From Rhodospirillales bacterium (GTDB lineage Bacteria; Pseudomonadota; Alphaproteobacteria; Rhodospirillales; Shumkoniaceae), in contig JACZKS010000035.1 of the NCBI GenBank assembly GCA_014859895.1, forward strand, positions 1-64,000: a DNA stretch of 64,000 nt, read 5' to 3'. Each line of letters opens with the position of its first letter. Position 1 is the stretch's first letter. Both the position numbers and the translations under genes were made by a program. The notes beneath the pieces are model-generated. The model was not told the origin of the DNA. It saw only the letters and a program-made list of their open reading frames with translations, and ran no database searches. This document shows, one piece after another, positions 7,731 to 16,931 of this stretch.

Positions 7731-9164
7731 CTAGATTTTTCCGTCTTCCCTGCGGCGGGCGAAGCGGGCGGCGTCCGCCGCGTCCAGGCGGACGCGCAGA
7801 TAGGCCAGGCGTTCGTCGTCGTGCCGGTCAAGGACCTCGCCATGGGCATAAAGCCAGGCCAGGGTGGCGCCGTCGGCCAGATCCACCTCGGCCTCGATTT
7901 CCTGGCGGGATTGGGCAAGCCGGGCGTCGAAGGCGGCAAGCAAGGCGGCAACCCCCTCGCCGGTCGCCGCCGACAGCGGCACGGCCGGCGGCGCCGGCGG
8001 TGCGCGGCGGAGCGCCTGGTTGACGACCAGGGCACGAGGTTCCGGCGGCAACAGGTCGATCTTGTTGAGGGCCTCGATCAGCCCGGCATCGACGGTGGCC
8101 TCCAGACCCAGTTGGGCCAGCACGCCATGCACATCTTCCCGCTGGGCCTCGCTGTCGGAATGGGACATGTCGCGCACGTGAACCACCACGTCGGCCTCGC
8201 ACACCTCCTCGAGCGTCGCCTGGAAGGCGGCGACCAGTTCGTGCGGCAAATCCGAGATGAAGCCGACGGTATCGGAAAGGATGATGTGCCGGCCCGACGG
8301 CAGGCGTAGCGCGCGCATGGTCGGATCGAGGGTGGCGAAGAGCTGGTCCTTGGCAACGACGGCGGACCGCGTCAGGCGGTTGAACAACGTCGACTTGCCG
8401 GCATTGGTGTAGCCGACCAGGGCGACCACCGGAAAGGGCACACGCTGGCGGGCGCGTCGCTGGATGGCCCGGGTCCGCTTGACTTCTTTGATTTCTTTGG
8501 CCAACCGAACGATGCGCTCGCTCAGAAGCCGGCGGTCCATCTCGATCTGCGCCTCGCCGGGGCCACCCATGAAACCGAAGCCGCCGCGCTGGCGCTCCAG
8601 GTGGGTCCACGAGCGGACCAGGCGGCTGCGCTGATAGGTCAGCGCCGCCAGTTCGACCTGCAGGCGTCCCTCGCGGGTGCGGGCGCGCGCGCCGAAGATT
8701 TCCAGGATCAAGCCGGTACGGTCGATGACCTTGCAGCCGAGCGCCTTCTCCAGGTTGCGTTGCTGGACCGGGCTTAGGGCGGCATCGACGATGGTGACGT
8801 CGACAGAGGCGGGACCGCCGTCATCGGGAGCCGCCTCCTCGTCGGCAACTTCGTCGTCGTCGGTGTCATCGTCCTTGCCGAAAACCTCGGGCACCGCCCC
8901 GGGTCCCTTGACCAATGCACGCAGACGATCCACCGTCCCGCGCCCGAACAGGGTCGCCGGCCGGACGCGCGGCACGCGGATGACTTCGGCATGCACGACC
9001 GCAAGCTCGATGCCGCGAGCCAAGCCGACGGCTTCGGCCAGGCGCGCGGCAGGGGCGCGCGTTTGAAGGCGCTCCCCCTTGAGCTCAGGATGGACCACCA
9101 GACACCGACCGGAACCCGGTTCGGTATTCGATGGCGTCGCAGATAACCCGGAAGTGTCGTTCAA
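7731..9164 (-). CDS. hflX: Ribosome-splitting GTPase HflX
   Basis: 477 residues, longer than E. coli HflX (426). An N-terminal HflX domain includes the glycine-rich segment ERQRGGFGFMGGPGEAQIE near residues 185-205 with a coiled coil after it. The G domain carries ALVGYTNAGKSTLF (G1), DTVGFISDLP (G3) and NKIDLL (G4). HflX binds the 50S subunit and rescues stalled or heat-damaged ribosomes. Extra length comes partly from an acidic insertion near residues 95-120 (KDDDTDDDEVADEEAAPDDG). It starts five bases after the hfq stop, forming the classic hfq-hflX operon. Confidence 0.96.
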   Translation of the reverse strand: MNDTSGLSATPSNTEPGSGRCLVVHPELKGERLQTRAPAARLAEAVGLARGIELAVVHAEVIRVPRVRPATLFGRGTVDRLRALVKGPGAVPEVFGKDDDTDDDEVADEEAAPDDGGPASVDVTIVDAALSPVQQRNLEKALGCKVIDRTGLILEIFGARARTREGRLQVELAALTYQRSRLVRSWTHLERQRGGFGFMGGPGEAQIEMDRRLLSERIVRLAKEIKEVKRTRAIQRRARQRVPFPVVALVGYTNAGKSTLFNRLTRSAVVAKDQLFATLDPTMRALRLPSGRHIILSDTVGFISDLPHELVAAFQATLEEVCEADVVVHVRDMSHSDSEAQREDVHGVLAQLGLEATVDAGLIEALNKIDLLPPEPRALVVNQALRRAPPAPPAVPLSAATGEGVAALLAAFDARLAQSRQEIEAEVDLADGATLAWLYAHGEVLDRHDDERLAYLRVRLDAADAARFARRREDGKI

Positions 9165-9169
9165 GTCAG

Positions 9170-9424
9170 CTATGCTTCAGCTGCCTCTTCCTTATCGGGG
9201 TCGAACAGTTGGATCTGCACCGACGGCATGACCGTCGAGATCGCGTGTTTGTAGACCAACTGGGTGTGCCCGTCCCGGCGCAACAGCACGGAGAAGTTGT
9301 CAAACCAGGTAATGATCCCCTGAAGTTTCACGCCATTGACGAGAAAAACCGTGACGGGCGTCTTGTTCTTGCGAATGTGGTTCAGGAAGACGTCCTGAAC
9401 GTTCTGAGAGCGTTCGGAGGACAT
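9170..9424 (-). CDS. hfq: RNA chaperone Hfq
   Basis: 84 residues. Sm1 ([22 protein letters not shown]) and Sm2 ([12 protein letters not shown]) motifs are present, including the YKH residues of the proximal RNA site. It forms a hexameric ring that pairs small RNAs with mRNAs. The start at 9424 has GGAGG nine bases upstream; a longer in-frame start at 9556 lacks homology. It is cotranscribed with hflX. The short C-terminal tail ([10 protein letters not shown]) is acidic. Confidence 0.97.
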   Translation of the reverse strand: MSSERSQNVQDVFLNHIRKNKTPVTVFLVNGVKLQGIITWFDNFSVLLRRDGHTQLVYKHAISTVMPSVQIQLFDPDKEEAAEA

Positions 9425-9565
9425 AGTAGGCCACCTCCCATATTGTTGACCGACAGCCCCCGTTCTGGACCTGCCGGCGTAAAGAGTTTGATGAAGTCGT
9501 CCGACCCCCTGCGGCCCGGCAATCCGTCGCCGAACCGTCCCCAAAAGACCGGACATTTTGGCACC

Positions 9566-10228
9566 CTACAACCTTAGCATCAGGTTGGAAAGCGCCAGAC
9601 AGCCCTTAACATAGTGAGCCGGACCAAATTCGTCAAACTCGCCGTTGCCCGGCGGTTCCGCGCGCACAAGCACCGGTATGCATCCCGCGGTGACGGCGCA
9701 TTCGAGGTCGACGTCGGTGTCTCCGGCGAACCAGACATCGGGCCCGCAGGCAATTCCGCTGCCGGCCAGGGCCAGATGGACCGGATCGGCGGCCGGCTTG
9801 TCGCGCGGGGCATCGAAAGCGCCGACGATGCGGCCGAAATACCCCTCCCACCCCAGGTGTACCGCCTCCTGGCGCAGGACGTCGCCGTTTTTGTTGCTGA
9901 CTACCCCCAAATAGATTCCCTGCGCCTTCAAGGCCGCCAGCATATCCTCGGCCCCGGGGGCAGGCTTGAGAAAATCCAGGTGAATGGAGGTGAAGGCCTC
10001 CTTGAAGAAGGCGCCAGCCTCCTCCCACCGCTCGCCAAACAGCGGCGGGAAACTTTCGCGCATCGATTTGCGGACCCGCTGTTTGGTTTCCTCGAACGTC
10101 CAGGGCGTCAGGCCATAGCGTTCGAAGGTGCGGGCGAGCGCGGCGTGGATGGCCGGCCAGGTTTCGACGAGGGTGTTGTCCCAATCGAAGATGACGGCCT
10201 TCGGCCGCGGCGAAGCGCTCAAGGTCAT
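9566..10228 (-). CDS. HAD-superfamily hydrolase (phosphoglycolate-phosphatase-like)
   Basis: 220 residues. HAD motif I is DWDNTLVETW (nucleophile Asp), motif II is VVSNKNG, and motifs III/IV are the lysine in RDKPAADP and GDTDVDLE. The four-helix cap between motifs I and II places it with phosphoglycolate phosphatases and beta-phosphoglucomutases. The substrate is undetermined. Its ATG overlaps the racemase stop by four bases (ATGA), so translation is probably coupled. It sits with the racemase between dat and hfq. Confidence 0.85.
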   Translation of the reverse strand: MTLSASPRPKAVIFDWDNTLVETWPAIHAALARTFERYGLTPWTFEETKQRVRKSMRESFPPLFGERWEEAGAFFKEAFTSIHLDFLKPAPGAEDMLAALKAQGIYLGVVSNKNGDVLRQEAVHLGWEGYFGRIVGAFDAPRDKPAADPVHLALAGSGIACGPDVWFAGDTDVDLECAVTAGCIPVLVRAEPPGNGEFDEFGPAHYVKGCLALSNLMLRL

Positions 10229-10923
10229 GCCGCGGCATCCGCCGCGGCGAAGCGGCGCACGCAGGCGCCGGCCAGGGCGAGCGTGGCGTCGATGACGTCG
10301 CCGCCATCGGCGATGACGATGGGAATCTCGGTGCAGCCAAGCACGATGGCGCCGGCGCCGCGGGCGCGCAGGCCGTCGGCCGCCTGCTCCAGAAGATCGC
10401 GGGCCGCCGCCAGATCGCCGGCCTTGATCTTGTATATTCCCCCCATCACCAGCTTCTCCTGGTCGGCCTCGTCGGGGGTCAGGCAGGCGTAGCCGCCGGC
10501 CTCGATCCGTCGCTGATAGATGCCCGACTTGACCATGCCGGTGGTTCCCAGGAAGCCGACCGTACCTACGCCTCGCGTCCGCTCCTTCAGAACGGAGCAG
10601 GCGGCATCGACGATATGCAGGATGGGCGCCCTGGATTCGCGAGCCAGGTCGTCGAACCAGTAATGGGCCGTGTTGCACGGAATGGCCACGGCATCGACGG
10701 CGGCCTGATTGAGCAGGCGGATGCCCTCCAGCATGGCCGGCAGCGGCGATTCGCCGCTGCCCAGGATGGCCGCCGTGCGGTCCGGCACCTGCGGAATCGA
10801 GGCCACCACCATCGGGATGTGGTCCTGGTCGCCGGTAGCCGGCGTCAGGTCGATGACCTTGCGCATGAAATCGACGGTCGCCAGCGGCCCCATGCCACCC
10901 AGGATGCCCAGTGTCGGTTTCAT
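10225..10923 (-). CDS. Aspartate/glutamate racemase family protein
   Basis: 232 residues. Both catalytic cysteines of the cofactor-independent Asp/Glu racemase fold are present, in AIPCNTAHYW near residue 83 and VLGCTEIPIV near 195. The N-terminal LGILGGMGPLATVDF is typical of the aspartate racemase branch. It would interconvert L- and D-aspartate (or glutamate) in the cytosol. ATG at 10923 is preferred; TTG at 10926 is directly before it. It is flanked by dat upstream and a HAD phosphatase downstream, which suggests a D-amino-acid module. The precise substrate is inferred from family only. Confidence 0.85.
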   Translation of the reverse strand: MKPTLGILGGMGPLATVDFMRKVIDLTPATGDQDHIPMVVASIPQVPDRTAAILGSGESPLPAMLEGIRLLNQAAVDAVAIPCNTAHYWFDDLARESRAPILHIVDAACSVLKERTRGVGTVGFLGTTGMVKSGIYQRRIEAGGYACLTPDEADQEKLVMGGIYKIKAGDLAAARDLLEQAADGLRARGAGAIVLGCTEIPIVIADGGDVIDATLALAGACVRRFAAADAAA

Positions 10924-10951
10924 CAATTTCGTTCCCCCGAGCCTTGCCGCG

Positions 10952-11809
10952 TCAGGCCACCTGGGCCTCCAGCCGCTCGGCGATCAGTTTGCCCAACTGG
11001 CGGGTGATCGGGCCGGGTTCGCCATTGCCGACCTTCCGCCCGTCGACCTCGACCACCGGCTTGACGAACGAGGTGGTGCTGGTCAGGAACGCCTCGCGCG
11101 CCTTCTTGACCTCCGCGACGGTGAACGGCCGCTGGACCAGCTTGACCTTGGCAGCCTTGGCGACGTCGAGGACGGCCAGTCGGGTAATGCCGTTGAGGAT
11201 GGTGTTCCCATCGGCGCTGCGGGTCATCAGTTCTCCCTTGGCGCTGACGATCCAGGCGTTCGACATGGTGCCCTCGGTGACGTAGCCGTCACGATCCACC
11301 TGCCAGGCCTCGTAGCAGCCCGCCTCCTTGGCCTGCTGTTGAGCCAGGCAATTGGGCAGCAAGGCGACAGACTTGATATCCGGCCGCGCCCAGCGCTGAT
11401 CGGGCACGGTGATCACCTTGGTTGGGATGCCGCCCTTCAGGGTGTTGAGGTCCTTGGCCTTGACCGTCATCACCAGGGCCGGCGCGGCATCGTCGGGAAA
11501 GGGATGGCTGCGCGACGCGACTCCACGCGTCACCTGCAGGTAGATGGTCCCGTCCGTCAAACGGTTACGGCGGATGGTTTCGCGCATCAGCACAGCGAGC
11601 ACACGCGGCGTCACCGGCCAGTCGATCCTGAGCTCGCGAAGCGAGCGATCCAGGCGCTCGATATGTCCGGGCTCGTCGATCAGTTTGCCCTTGTAGACGG
11701 CCAGCACCTCGTAAACGCCGTCGGCGAATTGATAGCCCCGATCCTCGATATGAACGGCCGCCTCCGCATGCGGAACATAGCGGCCGTTGACATAGGCAAT
11801 GCGTCCCAC
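10952..11809 (-). CDS. dat: D-amino-acid aminotransferase (class IV PLP)
   Basis: 285 residues. This is a class IV fold-type aminotransferase: N-terminal VNGRYVPHAEAAVHIEDRGYQFADGVYEV, PLP lysine in DIKSVALLPN near residue 142, and EGTMSNAWIV near 175. D-amino-acid aminotransferase makes D-glutamate from D-alanine and 2-oxoglutarate for peptidoglycan. A branched-chain or aminodeoxychorismate-lyase role is the main alternative, but the DIKS context favours Dat. It follows trkA by 12 bp and is followed by a racemase gene. Confidence 0.85.
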   Translation of the reverse strand: MGRIAYVNGRYVPHAEAAVHIEDRGYQFADGVYEVLAVYKGKLIDEPGHIERLDRSLRELRIDWPVTPRVLAVLMRETIRRNRLTDGTIYLQVTRGVASRSHPFPDDAAPALVMTVKAKDLNTLKGGIPTKVITVPDQRWARPDIKSVALLPNCLAQQQAKEAGCYEAWQVDRDGYVTEGTMSNAWIVSAKGELMTRSADGNTILNGITRLAVLDVAKAAKVKLVQRPFTVAEVKKAREAFLTSTTSFVKPVVEVDGRKVGNGEPGPITRQLGKLIAERLEAQVA

Positions 11810-11821
11810 TCGCTTCCTCCC

Positions 11822-13198
11822 TCAGAAGAATTCCAGTCTGACCGAAAACAGCTTCTCGACCTTGCGTACCGCCTCGGTGGTGGCGAACAGCACCACCCGG
11901 TCATGGGCCTGAATGACGGTATCGCCGCGCGGGCTGATGACCTGGCCGTCGCGGACGATGGCGCCGACCATGGCGCCGGTCGGAATATTGGCGTCGCGCA
12001 GCTTCTGGCCGACCAGGCCCGAGGTTTCCATCGCCTCGGCCTCGATCAATTCGCCGAAGCCCTCGCGCAAGGTGTGGACCGCATGGATGCGGCCGCGCCG
12101 GACGTGCTGCAGAATGGTCGAAACCGTGATGTTGCGCGGGCTGACCACGACGTCGATGCCGAGCGTCGTGATCAGGGGCTCGTAGCTCGGCTTATTGATC
12201 AGCGCGATGGTCCGCTTGCAGCCGTACCGCTTGGCCAGCAGCGACGACAGGATGTTGGTCTCGTCGTCGTTGGTCACGGCGACGGCGGTATCGGTGGCCC
12301 CGACGTTGGCCTCCTCGAGGATTTCCGGCTCCAGCACGTCGCCATAGAGCACCACCGTCTTCTTGAGATCGGCGGCGATGGTTTCGGCGCGATCCGCGGT
12401 CGCCTCGATCATCTTGGTGTGAACCCACGGGAAATCGGCCTCGACCTGCTTGGCCAGGAACAGACCGATGTTGCCGCCACCGAAAATCAGCAGCCGGCGC
12501 GCCTCGGCCTCCTCGTGGCCGAAGGCGGCCATGGCGCGGGGCAATTGGTCGCTGTCGACCACGAAATAGGCCTCGTCGCCGACCAGCATCTGGTCGTCGG
12601 CCGTCGGCACGATGGCGCGTCCCTGGCGGGTCAGGCCGATGATGACGATGTTGAGGTCGGGAAATAGCTGGGTCAGCTGGCGAAGCGGCGTGTTGATCAG
12701 CGGGCAGCCCTCGTCGCAGCGCACGCCGACCAGCTTTACGCGGCCCTGGGCCAGCGGGATCATCTCAAACGCCCCCGGCACCTCGAAACGCCGGGTCACC
12801 GCGCGCGCCACCTCGATCTCCGGCGAGATGATGACGTCGATCGGCATGTGCTCGCGCGAGAACAGCGTACTCCAAACGGGGTTCAGGTAACTCTGGTGAC
12901 GCACCCGGGCGATCTTGGTCGGCACCTCGAACAGCGAATGCGCCACCTGGCAGGCCATCATGTTGACTTCGTCGGCCTGGGTGACCGCGATGATGATGTC
13001 GGTGTCACCGGCGCCAGCCCTTTCCAGAACGTCGGGATGGGAGGCATGGCCGACGATGCCCTTGACGTCGAGACTGTCGCTGATCCGGCGCACCAGTTCC
13101 GGCGACTGATCGATAACCGTGACGTCATTGTTTTCCATGGCGAGGTAGCGGGCGATGTTGAAGCCCACCTGCCCCGCGCCGCATACCAGAACCTTCAT
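11822..13198 (-). CDS. trkA: Trk system potassium transport protein TrkA
   Basis: 458 residues, matching the family. Two tandem RCK modules are present, each with a Rossmann NAD-binding start: VLVCGAGQVGFNIARYLA at residue 3 and RLLIFGGGNIGLFLAKQV near 233. Each is followed by a TrkA_C domain. It is a peripheral gating subunit of the TrkG/TrkH potassium channel. It lies 51 bp downstream of ntrX in the same direction, as in many Rhodospirillales and Rhizobiales. No trkH gene is in the window. Confidence 0.96.
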   Translation of the reverse strand: MKVLVCGAGQVGFNIARYLAMENNDVTVIDQSPELVRRISDSLDVKGIVGHASHPDVLERAGAGDTDIIIAVTQADEVNMMACQVAHSLFEVPTKIARVRHQSYLNPVWSTLFSREHMPIDVIISPEIEVARAVTRRFEVPGAFEMIPLAQGRVKLVGVRCDEGCPLINTPLRQLTQLFPDLNIVIIGLTRQGRAIVPTADDQMLVGDEAYFVVDSDQLPRAMAAFGHEEAEARRLLIFGGGNIGLFLAKQVEADFPWVHTKMIEATADRAETIAADLKKTVVLYGDVLEPEILEEANVGATDTAVAVTNDDETNILSSLLAKRYGCKRTIALINKPSYEPLITTLGIDVVVSPRNITVSTILQHVRRGRIHAVHTLREGFGELIEAEAMETSGLVGQKLRDANIPTGAMVGAIVRDGQVISPRGDTVIQAHDRVVLFATTEAVRKVEKLFSVRLEFF

Positions 13199-13249
13199 CG
13201 GCCCCCTACTCCCGTCTCGTCCCGCATTCCGCCGCTCCGTGAAGATCGT

Positions 13250-14644
13250 TCACGGCTCAATCCGGCGTACTCCTTCTTCGCTCTGCACGCCAAGCGATTT
13301 GAGCTTCCGATGAAGGGCGGACCGCTCCATGCCCACGAACGCAGCGGTCTTGGAAATGTTGCCACCGAACCGATTGACTTGGGCAATCAGGTATTCGCGC
13401 TCGAATATCTCGCGGGCATCGCGCAAAGGCAAGCTCATGATTTCGCTGCTGCCGCCGGCCGAGGGAACGGTGGTCTTGGCGATCACGGCGGCCGGCAGCA
13501 TGTCGGTGTGGATCGCCCCCTCGGACGTTCCCGGGGCCATGATCAGCAGCCATTCGACGACATTGCGCAGTTCGCGTACGTTGCCCGGCCAGTCGTAAGC
13601 CTGGAGCGCGGCAATGGCATCCTCGCCAAAGGCGAGCGACGGCTGTCCGACATTGGCGGCGGCCCGCTCCATGAAGTGCGCGGCCAACAACGGAATGTCG
13701 TCGCGCCGCTCGCGCAGCGACGGCACCGGGATTGGCACGACGTTCAGCCGGAAGAATAGATCCTCGCGGAACTGCCCGGCGGTCATCTTCGCCGCCAAGT
13801 CCGAACTGGTGGCTGCGACCACCCGCACATCCACCTCCACCCGTGTGGTGCCGCCGACCCGCTCGAACGTCTGTTCCTGGAGCATGCGCACGATTTTTCC
13901 CTGGGTCTCCAGTGGCATGTCATCCACCGCATCGAGCAGCAGGGTGCCGTTGTGCGCCGCTTCCAGCATGCCCATCTTGCGCGGGCCCTCGCCGGACGTC
14001 TCGGTGCCGAACAGCGTGCTCTCGACCCGGCCGGGCTCCATGTTGGCGCAGTTGACGACGACCAGAGGCCCGGAGGCACGGCGCGAGCGCGCATGCAGCA
14101 TGCGCGCCACCACTTCCTTGCCGGAACCGGCGGGGCCGGTGATCAGCACGCGGCTGTTGGCCGGCGCCACCCGCTCGATGATCTGTCGAACCTGGTTGAT
14201 GGCCGTCGAGCGGCCCACCAGCTGGGTTTCGGTGCCGGCCCTGAGGCGCAGTTCCTCGTTCTCGCGCTTGAGGCGCATGGCGTCGATCGCCCGGTTGGCG
14301 GCAAGGACCAGACGGTCGGCCGCAAACGGCTTTTCGATGAAGTCATAGGCCCCGTCCTTGATGGCGGCGACCGCCGATTCAATGGTGCCGTGGCCGCTCA
14401 TGATGACCACCGGCACGTAGGGGTGATCCTGCTTGATGATCTTGAGGATCTCAAGGCCGTCCAGCTCGCTGCCCTTGAGCCAGATGTCGAGCAGGACGAG
14501 GCTGGGCTGACGGGATTCGATGCTGGCCAGCGCCGCCGTGCTGTCTCCGGCTTCCCGCGTCTGATAGCCCTCGTCTTCGAGGATACCCGAGGTCAGGAGG
14601 CGGATGTCCCGTTCGTCGTCGACGATCAGAATATCATGAGCCAT
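13250..14644 (-). CDS. ntrX: Nitrogen response regulator NtrX, with degenerate AAA+ motifs
   Basis: 464 residues. The receiver domain (1-120) keeps the DD pocket and the phosphoacceptor in LVLLDIWLKGSELDG. The AAA+ domain (about 140-370) has Walker A GPAGSGKE, but the GAFTGA sigma-54 contact loop is missing (LFGTETSGEGPRKMG instead) and Walker B reads LLLDAVDDMP, with alanine where the family has the catalytic glutamate. A C-terminal Fis-type HTH remains (GGNISKTAAFVGMERSALHRKL). It likely binds DNA and responds to phosphorylation by NtrY but cannot remodel sigma-54. It overlaps the end of ntrY by 11 bp. Confidence 0.95.
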   Translation of the reverse strand: MAHDILIVDDERDIRLLTSGILEDEGYQTREAGDSTAALASIESRQPSLVLLDIWLKGSELDGLEILKIIKQDHPYVPVVIMSGHGTIESAVAAIKDGAYDFIEKPFAADRLVLAANRAIDAMRLKRENEELRLRAGTETQLVGRSTAINQVRQIIERVAPANSRVLITGPAGSGKEVVARMLHARSRRASGPLVVVNCANMEPGRVESTLFGTETSGEGPRKMGMLEAAHNGTLLLDAVDDMPLETQGKIVRMLQEQTFERVGGTTRVEVDVRVVAATSSDLAAKMTAGQFREDLFFRLNVVPIPVPSLRERRDDIPLLAAHFMERAAANVGQPSLAFGEDAIAALQAYDWPGNVRELRNVVEWLLIMAPGTSEGAIHTDMLPAAVIAKTTVPSAGGSSEIMSLPLRDAREIFEREYLIAQVNRFGGNISKTAAFVGMERSALHRKLKSLGVQSEEGVRRIEP

Positions 14645-16931
14645 GGGCCGGAATGTCCGTTGCAGCGTTCAAGGAGCCGGAGGCATCCGTGTCGTTTGCG
14701 GCACCGCCCCCCTCGTCTGACACCGCCGAAGCGGCACCTTGGGAACCGAAAATCAAGGAAATCCTGGCACCGGCCACCGGCCGATCCTCCAGGAGCAGAT
14801 CGCCGTCGTGGTCTTCCATGATTTTCTTGACGATGGCAAGGCCAAGCCCGGTTCCCTTGTCACGGGTCGTCACATAGGGCTCCGTCAGGCGGTCGCGGTG
14901 TTCCTCGGGCAAGCCGATGCCGTTGTCCTCCACCACGATGACGACGCGGGAATCGTCCGTATCCTCCGTGCGACGCAGGGTGATGACGATCTCGCCCGGC
15001 AGGTTGGCATCGGTCTCGCGCCGCTCGATCGACTCGGCGGCGTTCTTCAGCACGTTGGCAAGCGCGCGGCCGACCTGACGGTTGTCGCACCGCAGGCTGA
15101 TCGGCTGTTCGGGTTCACGCAGGTCGAAGGCGATCTCGGGATGCCGGGTGCGCTCGAGGAAGACCGCCTGGCGACAGATCTCGACTAGGTTCTCGGGCTT
15201 CATCGAAGGCTGCGGCATGCGCGCGAAGGACGAGAAATCGTCCACCATGCGCCCGATGTCCTCGACCTGACGGATGATCGTGTCCGTGCACATGGAAAAG
15301 GTGTCGCGATCCGAGGTGATCTGTTCCAGGTACTTGCGCTTTAGCCGTTCCGCCGAAAGCTGGATCGGCGTCAGCGGGTTCTTGATCTCGTGGGCGATGC
15401 GCCGGGCGATATCGGCCCAAGCCGCCTTGCGCTGCGCCGATTGTAGGGCGGTGATGTCGTCAAAGGTGACGACATAGCCGACGATCTCGTCATCCTGGCG
15501 CTCGGCCGCCACCCGAACCAGCAGGGTGCGCACGCTGCGGTCCCGGGTGACGCGGATTTCCGACTGGTGCAGGCGGTCTGGCCGATAGCGCGCCTCCCGC
15601 ATCATGGGGTCGATTTCCGGAAAAATCTCGGTGATGCCGATACCGATCGAACCCTCGAGGTCGGTAACCAGCAATTGCGACGCCGAACGATTGGGGAGCG
15701 TAATGCGCTGGGCCCGGTCCAGGCCGATGACGCCGGCGCTGACGCCGGTCAGCACCGCCTCGGAGAACCGCCGGCGCTCGTCGAGTTCGCGGTTGGCCTC
15801 CATCAGCCCCAACTGCTGCGTCTCCAACTGCTCGGTCATGCGGTTGAAGGCTCGACTCAGGGTTCCGATCTCGTCGGATGTGCTGTCCGCCTTGACCCTC
15901 GCCTTCAGGTCACCCTTGCCGATACGTTGCGCCGCGGCGATCAGGTTGCTGATTGGATGGGAAAGCTGGGCCGCCAAGTTGACGCCGACCCACACCGCCG
16001 CCAGCAGCAAAAGAAGGGCCACCACCACGAAGATCATGACGAAGCTGATCTGGATGGATTCCTGGTGCTGTTCGAGAAGCTCGTACTGCGAGATGGCTCC
16101 CCTCGCCTGCTGCGTCTGCTCGATGACGACAGGGTCGACCGGCCGGCCGACCAGCAGGAAGGCGTCGACGAAGCGGTGCAGCCTGACCATCGCCCGTACG
16201 CGGTCGTCCTTTTCGCCGGTCATCACCACGATCTCGCCGCTCCCGGCCTTCTCCAGGGCCGTCTGCGGCACCGGGTCGAAGGTCAACGAGACGGTGAAGC
16301 GGGACTGCACCGTGACCCTTCCCGTGCTGTCCAGCACCGCAGCCTCGGGAAGCGAGCGCAGCGCCGCCTGGGTGGTCAGCACGTTCTCGAAGTGCTGCGG
16401 ATTGCGAATGAGCGCCGCCGCATTGCCGTCGAGGTCGTTGGCCATCGCCGCAATCTCGGAAACGATGCTTTGCTTATGTTCCTTGAGATAGGCTTCGGCC
16501 ACCACTTCTGCGGCATTGAGCGCGGTGCGGACCCGGCCGCTGAACCACGACTCCAGCCCGAAATTGAGAAACAGCCCGGCGAACACCGCGACCAGGATGG
16601 CCGGCGTCACCGCCACCAGCCCGAACAGCACCACCAGGCGCGCCTGCAAACGCGACCCCGCCAAGCCGCGCCGGTGCTCGCCCCACAGGCGGGCCAGCCG
16701 CCACGACACCACGGCGCCCAGCGGCAGCACGAACAGGATATCCAGATAGAGCAGCGACAGGATGACCCTGGGATTGGTCTCGGGGGCCGTCATCGTCGCC
16801 AGCGTCGCCAGCCCCGACGCCACCGCCGCCGCCGACAGCACATAGGCCAGCCGCCGCGCAAAGGACGTTGCGCGAGTCCACCTCCGGAGCCGCGCCACCA
16901 ACCGGCGCGGCGTACGGACGATTCTCCTCAT
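14634..16931 (-). CDS. ntrY: Nitrogen-sensing membrane histidine kinase NtrY
   Basis: 765 residues. N-terminal membrane segments lie at about 27-48, 55-80 and 92-122, followed by a periplasmic region to about 285 and another membrane segment at about 287-310. Then come HAMP (to about 370), PAS (about 385-490), a HisKA domain with phospho-histidine in [20 protein letters not shown] and a HATPase domain (N box [13 protein letters not shown] boxes VEDNGIGLP and KGTGLGLAI). It phosphorylates NtrX. The C-terminal tail beyond the kinase is low-complexity. It overlaps the ntrC stop by four bases (ATGA). Confidence 0.96.
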   Translation of the reverse strand: MRRIVRTPRRLVARLRRWTRATSFARRLAYVLSAAAVASGLATLATMTAPETNPRVILSLLYLDILFVLPLGAVVSWRLARLWGEHRRGLAGSRLQARLVVLFGLVAVTPAILVAVFAGLFLNFGLESWFSGRVRTALNAAEVVAEAYLKEHKQSIVSEIAAMANDLDGNAAALIRNPQHFENVLTTQAALRSLPEAAVLDSTGRVTVQSRFTVSLTFDPVPQTALEKAGSGEIVVMTGEKDDRVRAMVRLHRFVDAFLLVGRPVDPVVIEQTQQARGAISQYELLEQHQESIQISFVMIFVVVALLLLLAAVWVGVNLAAQLSHPISNLIAAAQRIGKGDLKARVKADSTSDEIGTLSRAFNRMTEQLETQQLGLMEANRELDERRRFSEAVLTGVSAGVIGLDRAQRITLPNRSASQLLVTDLEGSIGIGITEIFPEIDPMMREARYRPDRLHQSEIRVTRDRSVRTLLVRVAAERQDDEIVGYVVTFDDITALQSAQRKAAWADIARRIAHEIKNPLTPIQLSAERLKRKYLEQITSDRDTFSMCTDTIIRQVEDIGRMVDDFSSFARMPQPSMKPENLVEICRQAVFLERTRHPEIAFDLREPEQPISLRCDNRQVGRALANVLKNAAESIERRETDANLPGEIVITLRRTEDTDDSRVVIVVEDNGIGLPEEHRDRLTEPYVTTRDKGTGLGLAIVKKIMEDHDGDLLLEDRPVAGARISLIFGSQGAASAVSDEGGGAANDTDASGSLNAATDIPAHGS

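Noticed and set aside
10709..12667. 652-codon plus-strand frame opposite the racemase, dat and trkA
   Set aside because: Spans three real genes and their gaps on the other strand; composition of an antisense high-GC frame.
13237..13255. CCGTGAA/TTCACGG inverted repeat at the end of ntrX
   Set aside because: It overlaps the stop codon and has no T-run, so it is unlikely to terminate; trkA follows in the same direction.
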